From contig QKED01000043.1 of NCBI GenBank assembly GCA_003252455.1, forward strand, positions 92,317 to 156,316: a stretch of 64,000 nt of DNA, read 5' to 3'. Positions 21,985 to 29,644 of the stretch are shown in pieces. A program made the position numbers and the translations under genes. The stretch comes from Gammaproteobacteria bacterium. GTDB lineage: Bacteria; Pseudomonadota; Gammaproteobacteria; Thiohalomonadales; Thiohalomonadaceae. Below the pieces are notes generated by a model that did no database searches, had not been told where the DNA came from, and worked only from the letters and a program-made list of their open reading frames with translations. How positions within the stretch are numbered: position 1 is the stretch's first letter; each line of letters starts with the position of its first letter.

Positions 21985-22245
21985 TTACTGACCGATACGC
22001 AGGGCGCTGGCCTTCTCCCACTCCTCTGGGGTATGGGTCTTGAGACTCACGGCGTGGATGGCGCCACTGGTGATCGACGCATTGATGGCGGCGTAGACCA
22101 TCTTCTGGCGCTTCACCGGCGTCAGACCGGCAAACGCCGCACTCACCACCTCCACATCGAAGTGGCTGCCGTCGCTGCTCTTCACACTCACCCGGCTATC
22201 GGGGAGGGTCGCCTCGATGAGGCGCTGCACCTCGTCAATTTGCAT
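21985..22245 (-). CDS. ibaG: BolA-family protein IbaG/YrbA
   Basis: 86-residue BolA-fold protein; relatives partner with monothiol glutaredoxins in iron-sulfur handling and acid response. The C-terminal half carries the family pattern VSAAFAGLTPVKRQKMVYAAI with the invariant GxxxxxR(Q/H)xxVY arrangement and a conserved His (GAIHAVSLKTHTPEEW). The gene sits directly upstream of murA, 72 bp apart, in its usual position. Confidence 0.93.
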   Translation of the reverse strand: MQIDEVQRLIEATLPDSRVSVKSSDGSHFDVEVVSAAFAGLTPVKRQKMVYAAINASITSGAIHAVSLKTHTPEEWEKASALRIGQ

Positions 22246-22469
22246 CGAACTCTCCTACATTGGGTCCGAATGGGCCGCCGCACGGGCGGATGAACTGGGC
22301 ATTGTACCCCGCGTACCCGTGGCTTGTAACCCGCGCGGGAGAATAGCGGGTCAGATAGGACCCTTATCACCCTTCACCCCTACCGAGGTAGGATAATCTT
22401 GCCTGCTCCGGTCGCCCGCCCGCGCCACTGCCGGGCCCGTGGCGCCGCTCACCTCATGAGACCACCGTC

Positions 22470-22778
22470 ATGCAGACCCGTTTCACCAAACAGCAGCTGA
22501 CCGACATCCTCGACCAGGCCTCGATCTACGTCTGCGCCTGCCCGGCGCAGCTGTGCCAGGCGATCCTAGAGCAGCGCAAGCTGTACAACTATCAGGCCCA
22601 CTGCCTCAACGACAACGCCACGGACCATCAGGTCCACACGGCCATCGCGCGCACGGTGGAGGAGACCCACGCCCTGCTTGAGGCATGTCTGATCGAGGTG
22701 CTACTGCTGGAGGGGTGGGACATGCAGAGCCTGCGCATGCCGACCGACCTGGCCAAGCGCCTGGTGGCCGATGACTGA
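22470..22778 (+). CDS. Small conserved-looking protein of unknown function
   Basis: 102-residue, mostly helical, acidic protein with a Cys-rich segment (YVCACPAQLCQAI, residues about 20-32) and no signal peptide or membrane helix. I do not recognise the family. It is on the opposite strand, ends next to the mlaD stop (22779), and occupies the place where mlaC and mlaB stand between mlaD and ibaG in other Gammaproteobacteria. High GC in third positions supports coding. A small palindrome CCTACC-GA-GGTAGG at 22379-22392 lies about 80 bp upstream and may be regulatory. Confidence 0.7.
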   Translation: MQTRFTKQQLTDILDQASIYVCACPAQLCQAILEQRKLYNYQAHCLNDNATDHQVHTAIARTVEETHALLEACLIEVLLLEGWDMQSLRMPTDLAKRLVADD

Positions 22779-23309
22779 CTACTGGGCAAAGGGGTCACCC
22801 GCCTCCGGCGGTGGCCCCACGTTGCCACGGTTGGGCGGTCGATTACCCCCGCCGCTACCGGCATTGAACAGGAATTTGCCGATCAGCTGCTCCAGCACCA
22901 GGGAGGATTGGGTCAGCTGGATCTCGTCCCCCGCCTTCAGGTAGTCGTACGCCCCCCCGGCCTGTAGGGCGATGTACTTCTCCCCGAGCAGTCCGGCGCT
23001 GACGATACTCGCCGAGCTGTCTCTGGGCAGTTCGCGAAAACGACCATCGATGCGTAGCCGCGCCAGCGCCTGGAAACGCTCGGCGTCGTACTCCACCGCC
23101 GTCACCTCGCCGATGCGCACCCCGGCCAGGGTCACCGGCGCGCGCGGCTTGAGGCCGCTGCTGTCGGCAAAACGCGCCACCACCTCGTAGCCGCCACCGG
23201 GGCGCCAGTCGGCCAGCCCGCTCACCTGAAAGGCGAGGCCGAGCAGCGCCAGCACCCCGAGCAGCACGAAGAGCCCCACGGCCACCTCGATCCCACGCGA
23301 CTTATCCAT
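22779..23309 (-). CDS. mlaD: MlaD-like MCE-domain phospholipid transport protein
   Basis: Membrane-anchored MCE protein of the Mla ABC system, which moves phospholipids between inner and outer membranes. 176 residues: one N-terminal helix (VAVGLFVLLGVLALLGLAF, about 9-27), then the MCE domain with GLKPRAPVTLAGVRIGEV and GLLGEKYIALQAG. The ATG at 23309 begins MDKSRGIEV, the normal start; longer upstream in-frame sequence overlaps mlaE in another frame and is rejected. It is the last gene of the mlaF-mlaE-mlaD run. Confidence 0.93.
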   Translation of the reverse strand: MDKSRGIEVAVGLFVLLGVLALLGLAFQVSGLADWRPGGGYEVVARFADSSGLKPRAPVTLAGVRIGEVTAVEYDAERFQALARLRIDGRFRELPRDSSASIVSAGLLGEKYIALQAGGAYDYLKAGDEIQLTQSSLVLEQLIGKFLFNAGSGGGNRPPNRGNVGPPPEAGDPFAQ

Positions 23310-23326
23310 CGTTTCTCTCCATCGCC

Positions 23327-24109
23327 TCACACCTCGGTGAACATCAGCGCCGTGAGCAGGAAGTCGACCCCGAGCACCGCCAGCGACGCATGCACCACCG
23401 AGCGCGTGGTGGCACGCCCCACGCCATAGGGGGTCGGCGTGCAGTCGTAGCCCTCGAACAGGGCGATCCAGCTCACCAGCAGGGCGAACACCAGACTCTT
23501 CAGTACGCTGTTGCCGAGGTCGTAGCCGAGCGCCACCTGCGCCTGCATCTGGCCCCAAAAGGTGCCGTCGTCGACCCCCAACAGCCCCACCCCGACCCAC
23601 CAGCCGCCGAGCACCCCGCAGAGCGAGAAGATGGCGGTGAGCAGCGGCAGGGCGATGAGCCCGGCGAGAAAGCGCGGGGCGAGCAGACGGCGGATCGGGT
23701 CCACCGCCATCATCTCCAGGGCGGCGAGCTGCTCGCCGCTCTTCATCAGCCCCACCTCGGCGGTGAGCGCGGAGCCCGCGCGCCCGGCGAAGAGCAGCGC
23801 CGCCACCACCGGCCCCAGCTCGCGCAGCAGCGCCTGCGCCACCACCCAACCGAGGGAGCCGGTGGCCCCGTAGTGCACCAGGGTGTTGTAGCCCTGGAGC
23901 CCCAGCACCATGCCGACGAAGAGCCCGGCGACGATGATGATCAGCAGCGAGTGGACCCCCTCGGCGTGCAACTGCTCAACCACCAGGCGCGGACGCTGCC
24001 AGCCGATGGAGGCCTCGCGCAGCAGGGCGACGAGCAGCAGCGCGGCGCGCCCCAGGCGGGCGAGCCAGGTGAGCGTACGTCGGCCAATGGCGGCGAGCGG
24101 CTCAAGCAT
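23327..24109 (-). CDS. mlaE: MlaE-like permease of the phospholipid ABC transporter
   Basis: Inner-membrane permease of the Mla transporter. 260 residues from ATG 24109 (MLEPLAAIG), with several hydrophobic helices and the family-typical segments FVGMVLGLQGYNTLVHYGATGS shortened here to its core GLQGYNTL, and the ABC contact region ELGPVVAALLFAGRAGSALTAE (core GPVVAALLFAGRAGS). The start overlaps the end of mlaF by eight bases, indicating a coupled operon. Confidence 0.95.
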   Translation of the reverse strand: MLEPLAAIGRRTLTWLARLGRAALLLVALLREASIGWQRPRLVVEQLHAEGVHSLLIIIVAGLFVGMVLGLQGYNTLVHYGATGSLGWVVAQALLRELGPVVAALLFAGRAGSALTAEVGLMKSGEQLAALEMMAVDPIRRLLAPRFLAGLIALPLLTAIFSLCGVLGGWWVGVGLLGVDDGTFWGQMQAQVALGYDLGNSVLKSLVFALLVSWIALFEGYDCTPTPYGVGRATTRSVVHASLAVLGVDFLLTALMFTEV

Positions 24110-24878
24110 GACCGGCGCCTCGATAGTGGAAGGGCACCGGGCCGTCCGCCTCACCACTGAGGAACTGGCGTGCCCAGGGGTCGGCGCTGGCGAGCAGGGA
24201 CTCCGGAGCCCCCTGCGCCACCACGCGCCCCTCGCCGAGCAGGTAGATGGTGTCGGCGATGGCGGCGGTCTCGGCCACGTCGTGCGACACCACCACGCAG
24301 GTGAGCCCGCGCTCGCGCTGGGCGCGGATCAGGCGCTGCAACACGCCGAGGGAGATGGGGTCCTGGCCGGTAAAGGGCTCGTCGAACAGCAGTAGCTCGG
24401 GCTCCAGCACCAGCGCGCGGGCCAGTGCCACGCGCCGTGCCATACCGCCGGAGAGCTGCGCCGGATAGAGCCCTGCCGCCTGCTCCAGGCCGACGGCAGC
24501 GAGCTGGTCGAGCACCTTGCTGCGCAACACCCCCTCGGGCAGTTCGGTGTGCTCGCGCAGTGGGAAGGCAACGTTCTCGAACACCGTCAGGTCGGTAAGC
24601 AGGGCGCCGCTCTGAAACAGCATGCCCATGCGTCGGCGCAGGGCGAAGAGTGCGCGACGACCGAGGCGCGAGGGCGCCTGTCCATCCACCAGCACCTCTC
24701 CGCGGGTCGGCGCGAGGGCGCCGCCGATGAGCTGAAGTAGCGTACTCTTGCCCACCCCGCTCGGCCCCATGATGGCGGTCAGCTCCCCCCGACGCACGCT
24801 CAGGTCGACCCCGCGAAAGAGTGGCAGCCCGGCCTGGGTGAAGTGGAGGTCGCGCACCTCGATGTGGAACGGGGTCAT
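24102..24878 (-). CDS. mlaF: MlaF-like ATPase of the phospholipid ABC transporter
   Basis: ATP-binding subunit that powers MlaE/MlaD. 258 residues with Walker A GPSGVGKST, Q-loop MLFQSGALLTD, signature LSGGMARRVALARAL, Walker B LLLFDEPFTGQDP and switch His (VVVSHDV). The ATG at 24878 (MTPFHIEVRDL) is chosen by alignment with the family; a longer in-frame extension to 24953 lacks family sequence. First gene of the mla run. Confidence 0.95.
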   Translation of the reverse strand: MTPFHIEVRDLHFTQAGLPLFRGVDLSVRRGELTAIMGPSGVGKSTLLQLIGGALAPTRGEVLVDGQAPSRLGRRALFALRRRMGMLFQSGALLTDLTVFENVAFPLREHTELPEGVLRSKVLDQLAAVGLEQAAGLYPAQLSGGMARRVALARALVLEPELLLFDEPFTGQDPISLGVLQRLIRAQRERGLTCVVVSHDVAETAAIADTIYLLGEGRVVAQGAPESLLASADPWARQFLSGEADGPVPFHYRGAGHA

Positions 24879-24949
24879 GGTGTCGATGGTTGCGGTACTT
24901 GCAGGTGCCAGATGGGCGGGAGCATAACAGAGTCGCACGCCGGTAGGCG

Positions 24950-25291
24950 TCAATCTTCGAGTGCCACCGCCACCTCACCGCTCAGCGGGTCGATGGTCAG
25001 TTGCAGCGTGGTGTACTCGCTCTGCTCCTCGACCGGCGTCGGGTCGTCGGCACAGTTGCAGCCAGCGATGATGCTGGTGAAGAAGACCCCCACCCGCACC
25101 CGATAGCGCCCCTCCAGCGCCTCGCCAGCGAGCCAGGTCACCTGGTGCGGCGAGGGGCCGAGGGCGGAACCCCGCGCCATGGCACGCACCAGCAACAGCG
25201 CCTCGGCGGGCCACTCGGCGAGTGCCGCACACAGGCGCGGGGCGAATTCGGGGGTCGACCAGAGGGGCAGCAACGGGGCGAGTGTCGGCAT
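24950..25291 (-). CDS. Hypothetical protein with a CxC-DPTPVEE segment
   Basis: 113-residue protein from ATG 25291. It is hydrophobic/helical in the first half and predicted beta-strand in the second half, with the segment SIIAGCNCADDPTPVEEQ. That pattern, and the high GC third positions, suggest a conserved family, but I do not recognise it. It lies just upstream of mlaF in the same direction (71 bp), so it may be co-transcribed with the mla genes. No signal peptide is obvious. Confidence 0.65.
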   Translation of the reverse strand: MPTLAPLLPLWSTPEFAPRLCAALAEWPAEALLLVRAMARGSALGPSPHQVTWLAGEALEGRYRVRVGVFFTSIIAGCNCADDPTPVEEQSEYTTLQLTIDPLSGEVAVALED

Positions 25292-25401
25292 CGGCGGTCT
25301 CACGGCGAGGGGCGTGGCGCTGAGAGTAGACCAGAGCACCGTATCGTGCACGCTAGAGACGTCTTTGGCATGATGGTCCCACTGCATAAAGGAACCGAGC
25401 C

Positions 25402-25890
25402 ATGGACTACCACTACACCGCCCAGCACAAGTTGCGCCACCTGCTCATAGGCATGCTCATCACCTCGGCCCTGGTGGTGAGTGGCCTCGCACTCGGTGCG
25501 AATGCCATCGTCCAGTGGCTCGCGGGCCACACCACCCAAGGCGTGCTCGGCAACTTCCACAGTGAGGTGGTCTACAACACCTACGACCACAAGCGCTCCA
25601 ACCACAACACCGCCACGGCCAGCTACTCGGTCGAGGGTGCCGAGTATCAGATCGAGGTGAACACCCACCTCTACAAAGAGTTCGACCTCATCCAGGCGGG
25701 CCAGCGTGTCACCATCGCCTACCCACCCTCGGCCCCCGCGCAGGGCAAGGTGATGGATGGGTTGCTGTTCGACCCCCTCGCCCCCTTCCTGGTGGCGATG
25801 GGGGGGCTCGGCCTGGTGCTGCAACTGCTGCAACTCCCCTTCCTCTGGCGCAAGGCGCGCGCCGAGGCCGATGCAGAGCAAAACGGCTAA
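25402..25890 (+). CDS. DUF3592-like membrane protein
   Basis: 162 residues with two hydrophobic helices (about 14-36 and 128-150) and a central extracytoplasmic beta-rich part. The layout and motifs such as ATASYSVEGAEYQ and GQRVTIAYPP match the DUF3592 pattern (small two-helix membrane proteins of unknown function). A ribosome site (GGAACCGAGCC) precedes the ATG. It is divergent from the 113-residue gene and is followed by another small membrane protein. Confidence 0.75.
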   Translation: MDYHYTAQHKLRHLLIGMLITSALVVSGLALGANAIVQWLAGHTTQGVLGNFHSEVVYNTYDHKRSNHNTATASYSVEGAEYQIEVNTHLYKEFDLIQAGQRVTIAYPPSAPAQGKVMDGLLFDPLAPFLVAMGGLGLVLQLLQLPFLWRKARAEADAEQNG

Positions 25891-25939
25891 GATAGCCCAG
25901 CGCTGTGCCAGAGTGCCACAAACCCATCGGAGCGCACAC

Positions 25940-26353
25940 GTGAAGACCCGCACCAAGCACCTACTCCAGGCCCTGTTCCTCGCCCCGCTGGCGGCCCTGC
26001 CCGCCTCGGCGCTCTACGCCCTCGCCCTGCCGCTGCTCTCCGGCGACTTCGCCGAACTCCAGGCGGGTGGGTTTATGGTGATGTTCGTCGGCGTGAGTAC
26101 GGTCACCCTCACCATCGGCTACGGCGCCACCCTCACCTACCTGCTGGCGGTCTACTTCATCCTGCGCTACGGCGAGGTGGAGTCGGTGTGGAACTACCTC
26201 GCCAGCGGCGCCCTCGGCGGGCTCTTCTTCGGCCTCTCCGATCCGGGGCTGGCGATCTTCGCCACCGGGGTCTTCTTCGGCCTCGCCATCAGCGGGCCCT
26301 TCTGGTGGCTGGCGGTGGGGCGCAGGCCCGACGCGACATCGAACAGAGGATAA
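25940..26353 (+). CDS. Predicted four-helix inner-membrane protein, unknown function
   Basis: 137 residues with four hydrophobic helices (about 8-32, 40-70, 80-100 and 105-128). The GTG at 25940 is chosen because CGGAG lies eight bases upstream and the first helix follows directly; an in-frame ATG at 25871 would overlap the previous gene and add a non-hydrophobic leader. It ends four bases before the GNAT gene, so the two are probably co-transcribed. Family not recognised. Confidence 0.65.
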   Translation: MKTRTKHLLQALFLAPLAALPASALYALALPLLSGDFAELQAGGFMVMFVGVSTVTLTIGYGATLTYLLAVYFILRYGEVESVWNYLASGALGGLFFGLSDPGLAIFATGVFFGLAISGPFWWLAVGRRPDATSNRG

Positions 26354-26357
26354 CGGC

Positions 26358-26792
26358 ATGCCGCTACACATCACCCCAACGCTCGACCACGCCACCTGGG
26401 CGGAGCTGGCCGAGCTCTACCGCCTCACCCTCGGCCCGCGCGACCCCGAGGTGCTCAAGAGCCGCTTCGACAACAGCCAGCACACCCTCTTCGCCTACCT
26501 CGATGGGCGCCTGGTCGGCGCGGTGCGCGCCCTGGCCGACGGCAGCGACGCGGCGCTCATCTGCGACATGGTGATCCACCCCGAACTACAGGGTGGTGGC
26601 CACGGTCGCACGCTCTTAGAGGCGCTACTCGCCGAACTCCAGGGGCACCGCAAGGTGCTGCTCTACGCCAGCGCGGGCAAGGAGGGGTTCTACACCCGCC
26701 ACGGCTTCAGCCCGCTGCTCACCGGCATGGGGCTGTTCGCCGACGAGGCGCTGGCCCAGCGGATGGGGCTGATCCCGCCCAAATCAGGCTAA
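26358..26792 (+). CDS. GNAT-family N-acetyltransferase
   Basis: 144-residue enzyme that should transfer an acyl group from acyl-CoA to an amine of unknown substrate. The acetyl-CoA loop is LQGGGHGRTLLEALL (motif Q-x-x-G-x-G/A), preceded by strand CDMVIHPE. The C-terminal part YASAGKEGFYTRHGFSPL is typical of the fold (GFY..hGF). Four bases after the membrane protein gene and followed by a palindromic repeat. Confidence 0.88.
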   Translation: MPLHITPTLDHATWAELAELYRLTLGPRDPEVLKSRFDNSQHTLFAYLDGRLVGAVRALADGSDAALICDMVIHPELQGGGHGRTLLEALLAELQGHRKVLLYASAGKEGFYTRHGFSPLLTGMGLFADEALAQRMGLIPPKSG

Positions 26793-26857
26793 AGCGTTTC
26801 AACCGCCTGAATGGGCTCTCATCTGAACAGCCAGCCCGCCCCGCCGTGTACAGCCCA

Positions 26858-26922
26858 GTAGGAGCGCCCCATGGGCGCGATGGCCGCCCGCATACTGGCA
26901 TCGCGCCATGGGGCGCGCCTAC
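26858..26922. repeat. REP-like palindrome between convergent genes
   Basis: Arms of about 24 bases, GTAGGAGCGCCCCATGG... and its near-perfect complement ending GGGGCGCGCCTAC, separated by about 16 bases. It lies four bases from the end of the MocR gene and 65 bp after the GNAT gene and may stop both transcripts. Similar GTAGGAGCG palindromes are known as REP elements in Gammaproteobacteria. Confidence 0.7.
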
Positions 26923-26925
26923 CCC

Positions 26926-28356
26926 CTAACGCCCTTCACGGATCAACTCGCCCAAGATCGTCAGCCCCTCCTCCATCAGCGCCACCTCGGCCTGGGCGTA
27001 GTTGAGCCGCACGAAGTTCCCGTAGCGCCCGCTGGCGGAGAAGAGCGGCCCCGGCGCCGTGCTCACCCCACGGGCCAGGGCGCGACGGTAGAGGTCGAGG
27101 CTGTCGACCGCCTCCGGCAGCTCCACCCAGGCGAGCATGCCGCCCTCCGGTTGGGTCACCCGGCAGCCACTCGGCAGATGGCGCGCAGCGAGGTCGAGAA
27201 AGCGGTCGCGCCGCTCGCGATAGGCGCTGCGCACACTGCGTAGGTGGCGCTCATGGCCGCTCCCCGCCAGGTACTCTGCGGCGGCCTGCGCGGGCAGGGT
27301 CGGACCGGCCAGGCTGGTGACCATCTTCAGGTGGGTCACCGTCTCGGTGTGACGCCCAGGGATCGCCCAGCCGATGCGCATGCCGGGGTCGAGGGTCTTA
27401 GAGAGCGACGAGCAGAGCAGCACGTTGCCCGTGCGGTCCCACGCCTTGGCCGCGCGCGGGCGCTCGCCGTGGTAGTTGAGGTCGGCGTAGACGTCATCCT
27501 CGATGAGCGGCACCCTGGCCCGTTCCAGCAGCGCCACCAGCTCCGCCTTGCGCCGGTCGCTCATGCGGTAACCGAGCGGATTGCTGAAGTTGGGCGAGAG
27601 GACCACCGCCTTCAGCGGCCACTGCTCCAGCGCCAGCTTGAGCGCGGGCAGGCTCACCCCCTGGCGCGGGTCGGTGGGGATCTCCAGCGCCTTGAGGCCG
27701 AGCGACTCGATCGACTGTAGGGTGCCGAAGAAGGCGGGCGACTCGATGGCCACCGTATCCCCCGGGCGGGTCACCGCGCGCAGGCAGAGCACCAGCGCCT
27801 CGACGCAGCCGTTGGTGATCACCACCTCGTCGGCACTCACCACCACCCCCGCCTCCGCCGCACGCCGCGCCACCTGGTGGCGCAGGGCGGGGTTGCCGGG
27901 GGGCATGTCGTAGTCGGCCAGACGCGGGTCGGGGCGCCGCGCCAGACTGGCGAGGATGCGGTGCAGACGCACCACCGCCGGGAAGTCGGTGCGTGGCAGG
28001 GCGCTGCCCAGCGGGATACGCGCACCGTGGCGCGAGGCCTGCACCACCTGTAGCGCCAACTGGCTGACGGTGACCGCCACCGGGTGGGCCTGGGGGCGGC
28101 TGATGCCGGGCGGTGCCGGGCGCTGCACCGGGGCCTGCACGTAGTAGCCGGACTGCGGGCGCGCCTCGATCACCCGCTCGTCGAGCAGCAGCCCGTAGCC
28201 CTGCACCACGGTGGAGACACTCACCCCGAGACGACGGCTCATCTGCCGCACCGAGGGGATGCGCTCCCCCGGACGCAGCGCACCGAGGCGCACCTGCTCA
28301 CGCACCTGATCCGCCACCTGCTCATATCTCAACGCCTCTTCGACCATCACAGTCAC
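26926..28356 (-). CDS. MocR-type (GntR-aminotransferase) transcriptional regulator
   Basis: 476-residue fusion of an N-terminal GntR winged helix (about 8-75: LRPGERIPSVRQMSRRLGVS) to a class I aminotransferase-like domain. The PLP lysine is in SSLSKTLDPGMRIGW, with upstream DDVYADLNYHG. Such regulators sense an amine or PLP derivative and usually control the neighbouring divergent gene. Here that is a DMT-family exporter at 28705, and a perfect palindrome lies at 28393-28415 just upstream of this gene, a likely binding site. Confidence 0.93.
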   Translation of the reverse strand: MTVMVEEALRYEQVADQVREQVRLGALRPGERIPSVRQMSRRLGVSVSTVVQGYGLLLDERVIEARPQSGYYVQAPVQRPAPPGISRPQAHPVAVTVSQLALQVVQASRHGARIPLGSALPRTDFPAVVRLHRILASLARRPDPRLADYDMPPGNPALRHQVARRAAEAGVVVSADEVVITNGCVEALVLCLRAVTRPGDTVAIESPAFFGTLQSIESLGLKALEIPTDPRQGVSLPALKLALEQWPLKAVVLSPNFSNPLGYRMSDRRKAELVALLERARVPLIEDDVYADLNYHGERPRAAKAWDRTGNVLLCSSLSKTLDPGMRIGWAIPGRHTETVTHLKMVTSLAGPTLPAQAAAEYLAGSGHERHLRSVRSAYRERRDRFLDLAARHLPSGCRVTQPEGGMLAWVELPEAVDSLDLYRRALARGVSTAPGPLFSASGRYGNFVRLNYAQAEVALMEEGLTILGELIREGR

Positions 28357-28392
28357 CCTCCTCTAGCACCCATACAGAGTCTGCCAGCGGGC

Positions 28393-28415
28393 AACTGTAT
28401 TGCCCAGATACAGTT
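28393..28415. promoter_or_regulatory. Palindromic operator candidate for the MocR regulator
   Basis: Perfect inverted repeat AACTGTAT - 7 bases - ATACAGTT, centred 48 bp upstream of the MocR start. MocR proteins generally bind paired sites in the intergenic region they share with their target. Binding here is inferred. Confidence 0.65.
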
Positions 28416-28517
28416 CTCGCTGCATCTGTGTTGGTCTGCCTGCGACCCCTAGCATGGCCTCTCCACACCGAGCTTCAACCACCCAAAGGGAAGGCATTCG
28501 CATACCTCCGCAGACTC

Positions 28518-28651
28518 GCCACAGAGGCACGGAGGACACAGAGAGAACAACCAGAGTGAAGTCGTGCGTGAACAGATATTTCGGTTCACCGATAGGTCGC
28601 AGTCGACCACATTCACGTTCAGAACCTCCGTCTCCTCTGTGTCTCCGTGGC
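28518..28651. repeat. Dispersed repeat, CCACGGAG family, copy B
   Basis: 134-bp element starting GCCACAGAGGCACGG and ending TCTGTGTCTCCGTGGC. The ends are inverted relative to each other and match copies A and C; the interior differs. Confidence 0.8.
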
Positions 28652-28704
28652 GATCTCCCCGAGCTTTGTCCACCCATGCGCTTGCCTGACCAAGGAGAGA
28701 GACC

Positions 28705-29631
28705 ATGCAGAGCGAGAAACAGAGAGAGCCACACCGTTTCGCCAGCCTCTACGGCCTACTAGCCGTGGCCACCTTCGCCGCGACCCTGCCGCTGACGCGC
28801 ATCGCCCTGGAGGGGTTCGCCCCCCTGCCGCTCACCTTCGGACGCCTCTTCGGCGCCGGGGTGGCGGCACTGCTCTGCCTGCTGCTCCTGGGGTTGAGGC
28901 CGCCGACGCGCGCGCAGCTCGCCCCGCTGCTGTTGGTGAGCCTCGGCGGGGTGTTCGGCTTCCCGCTCTTCACCGCCTGGGCCCTGGAGCACCACCCGGC
29001 GGCCCCGGCGGCCATCCCCCTGGCCCTGCTGCCGCTGCTCACCGCGCTCTGGGCGCGGCTGCGCGGCCATGAGCACCCCTCGCGGCGCTTCTGGTTCTGG
29101 AGCCTGCTCGGCAGCGGACTGGTGCTGCACTTTGTCTGGCGTGACGGCGCCGGACAGGTCGACCCGCGGCTGCTCGCCGCCGCCGTCAGCGCCGCCATCG
29201 CCTACGCCGAGGGGGGACGCTTGGCACGGCAGATGCCCGGCTGGCGGGTGATGGCCTGGGCGCTGGTGTTCGCCCTGCCGTTCAGCGCCCTCAGCTTCGG
29301 CTACAGCTGGGGCCCGCTGCTGCTGCCAGAGAGCGCCGCCCCTTGGGCCGCCCTCGCCTTTCTCGCCTTAGTGAGTCAGTTCGGCGCCTTCTGGCTCTGG
29401 TACCGCGCGCTGGCCGCCGGGGTGGCGCGGGCCAGCCAGATCCAGCTGTTGCAGCCGCTCCTCACCCTGCTGCTGGCCGGGCTGATGCTCGGTGAACAGG
29501 TCGAGGTGGGGCTGTGGCTCTACGCCGCACTGGTGGTGGTGAGTATCTGGCAGGCGCGGCGGGCCGCCTCTGCCCCACACGCGGGACAATCCACACGCCT
29601 ACCGCTCGCCAATGCCCCCTCCTCGCCCTAA
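28705..29631 (+). CDS. EamA/DMT-superfamily membrane exporter
   Basis: 308 residues with about ten hydrophobic helices in two EamA halves, typical of drug/metabolite transporters exporting amino acids or small metabolites. The first half carries TLPLTRIALEGFAPLPLTFGRLF shortened here to PLTRIALEGFAPLPLTF, the second LLQPLLTLLLAGLMLGE, both family hallmarks. AAGGAGAGA precedes the ATG. Divergent from the MocR regulator, which probably controls it. It converges with the MFS gene with only 13 bp between. Confidence 0.9.
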   Translation: MQSEKQREPHRFASLYGLLAVATFAATLPLTRIALEGFAPLPLTFGRLFGAGVAALLCLLLLGLRPPTRAQLAPLLLVSLGGVFGFPLFTAWALEHHPAAPAAIPLALLPLLTALWARLRGHEHPSRRFWFWSLLGSGLVLHFVWRDGAGQVDPRLLAAAVSAAIAYAEGGRLARQMPGWRVMAWALVFALPFSALSFGYSWGPLLLPESAAPWAALAFLALVSQFGAFWLWYRALAAGVARASQIQLLQPLLTLLLAGLMLGEQVEVGLWLYAALVVVSIWQARRAASAPHAGQSTRLPLANAPSSP

Positions 29632-29644
29632 CCGGTCAAGCCCC

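Larger units (their letters stand above)
28357..28704. other. Intergenic region between MocR regulator and DMT exporter
   Basis: 348 bp with no credible gene. It contains the palindromic operator candidate (28393-28415) and copy B of the CCACGGAG repeat (28518-28651), which takes up more than a third of the interval and separates the operator from the exporter start. Confidence 0.7.

Noticed and set aside
22779..23849. 356-residue version of MlaD
   Set aside because: The first 180 residues are out-of-frame translation of mlaE; the MCE protein begins with MDKSRGIEV at 23309.
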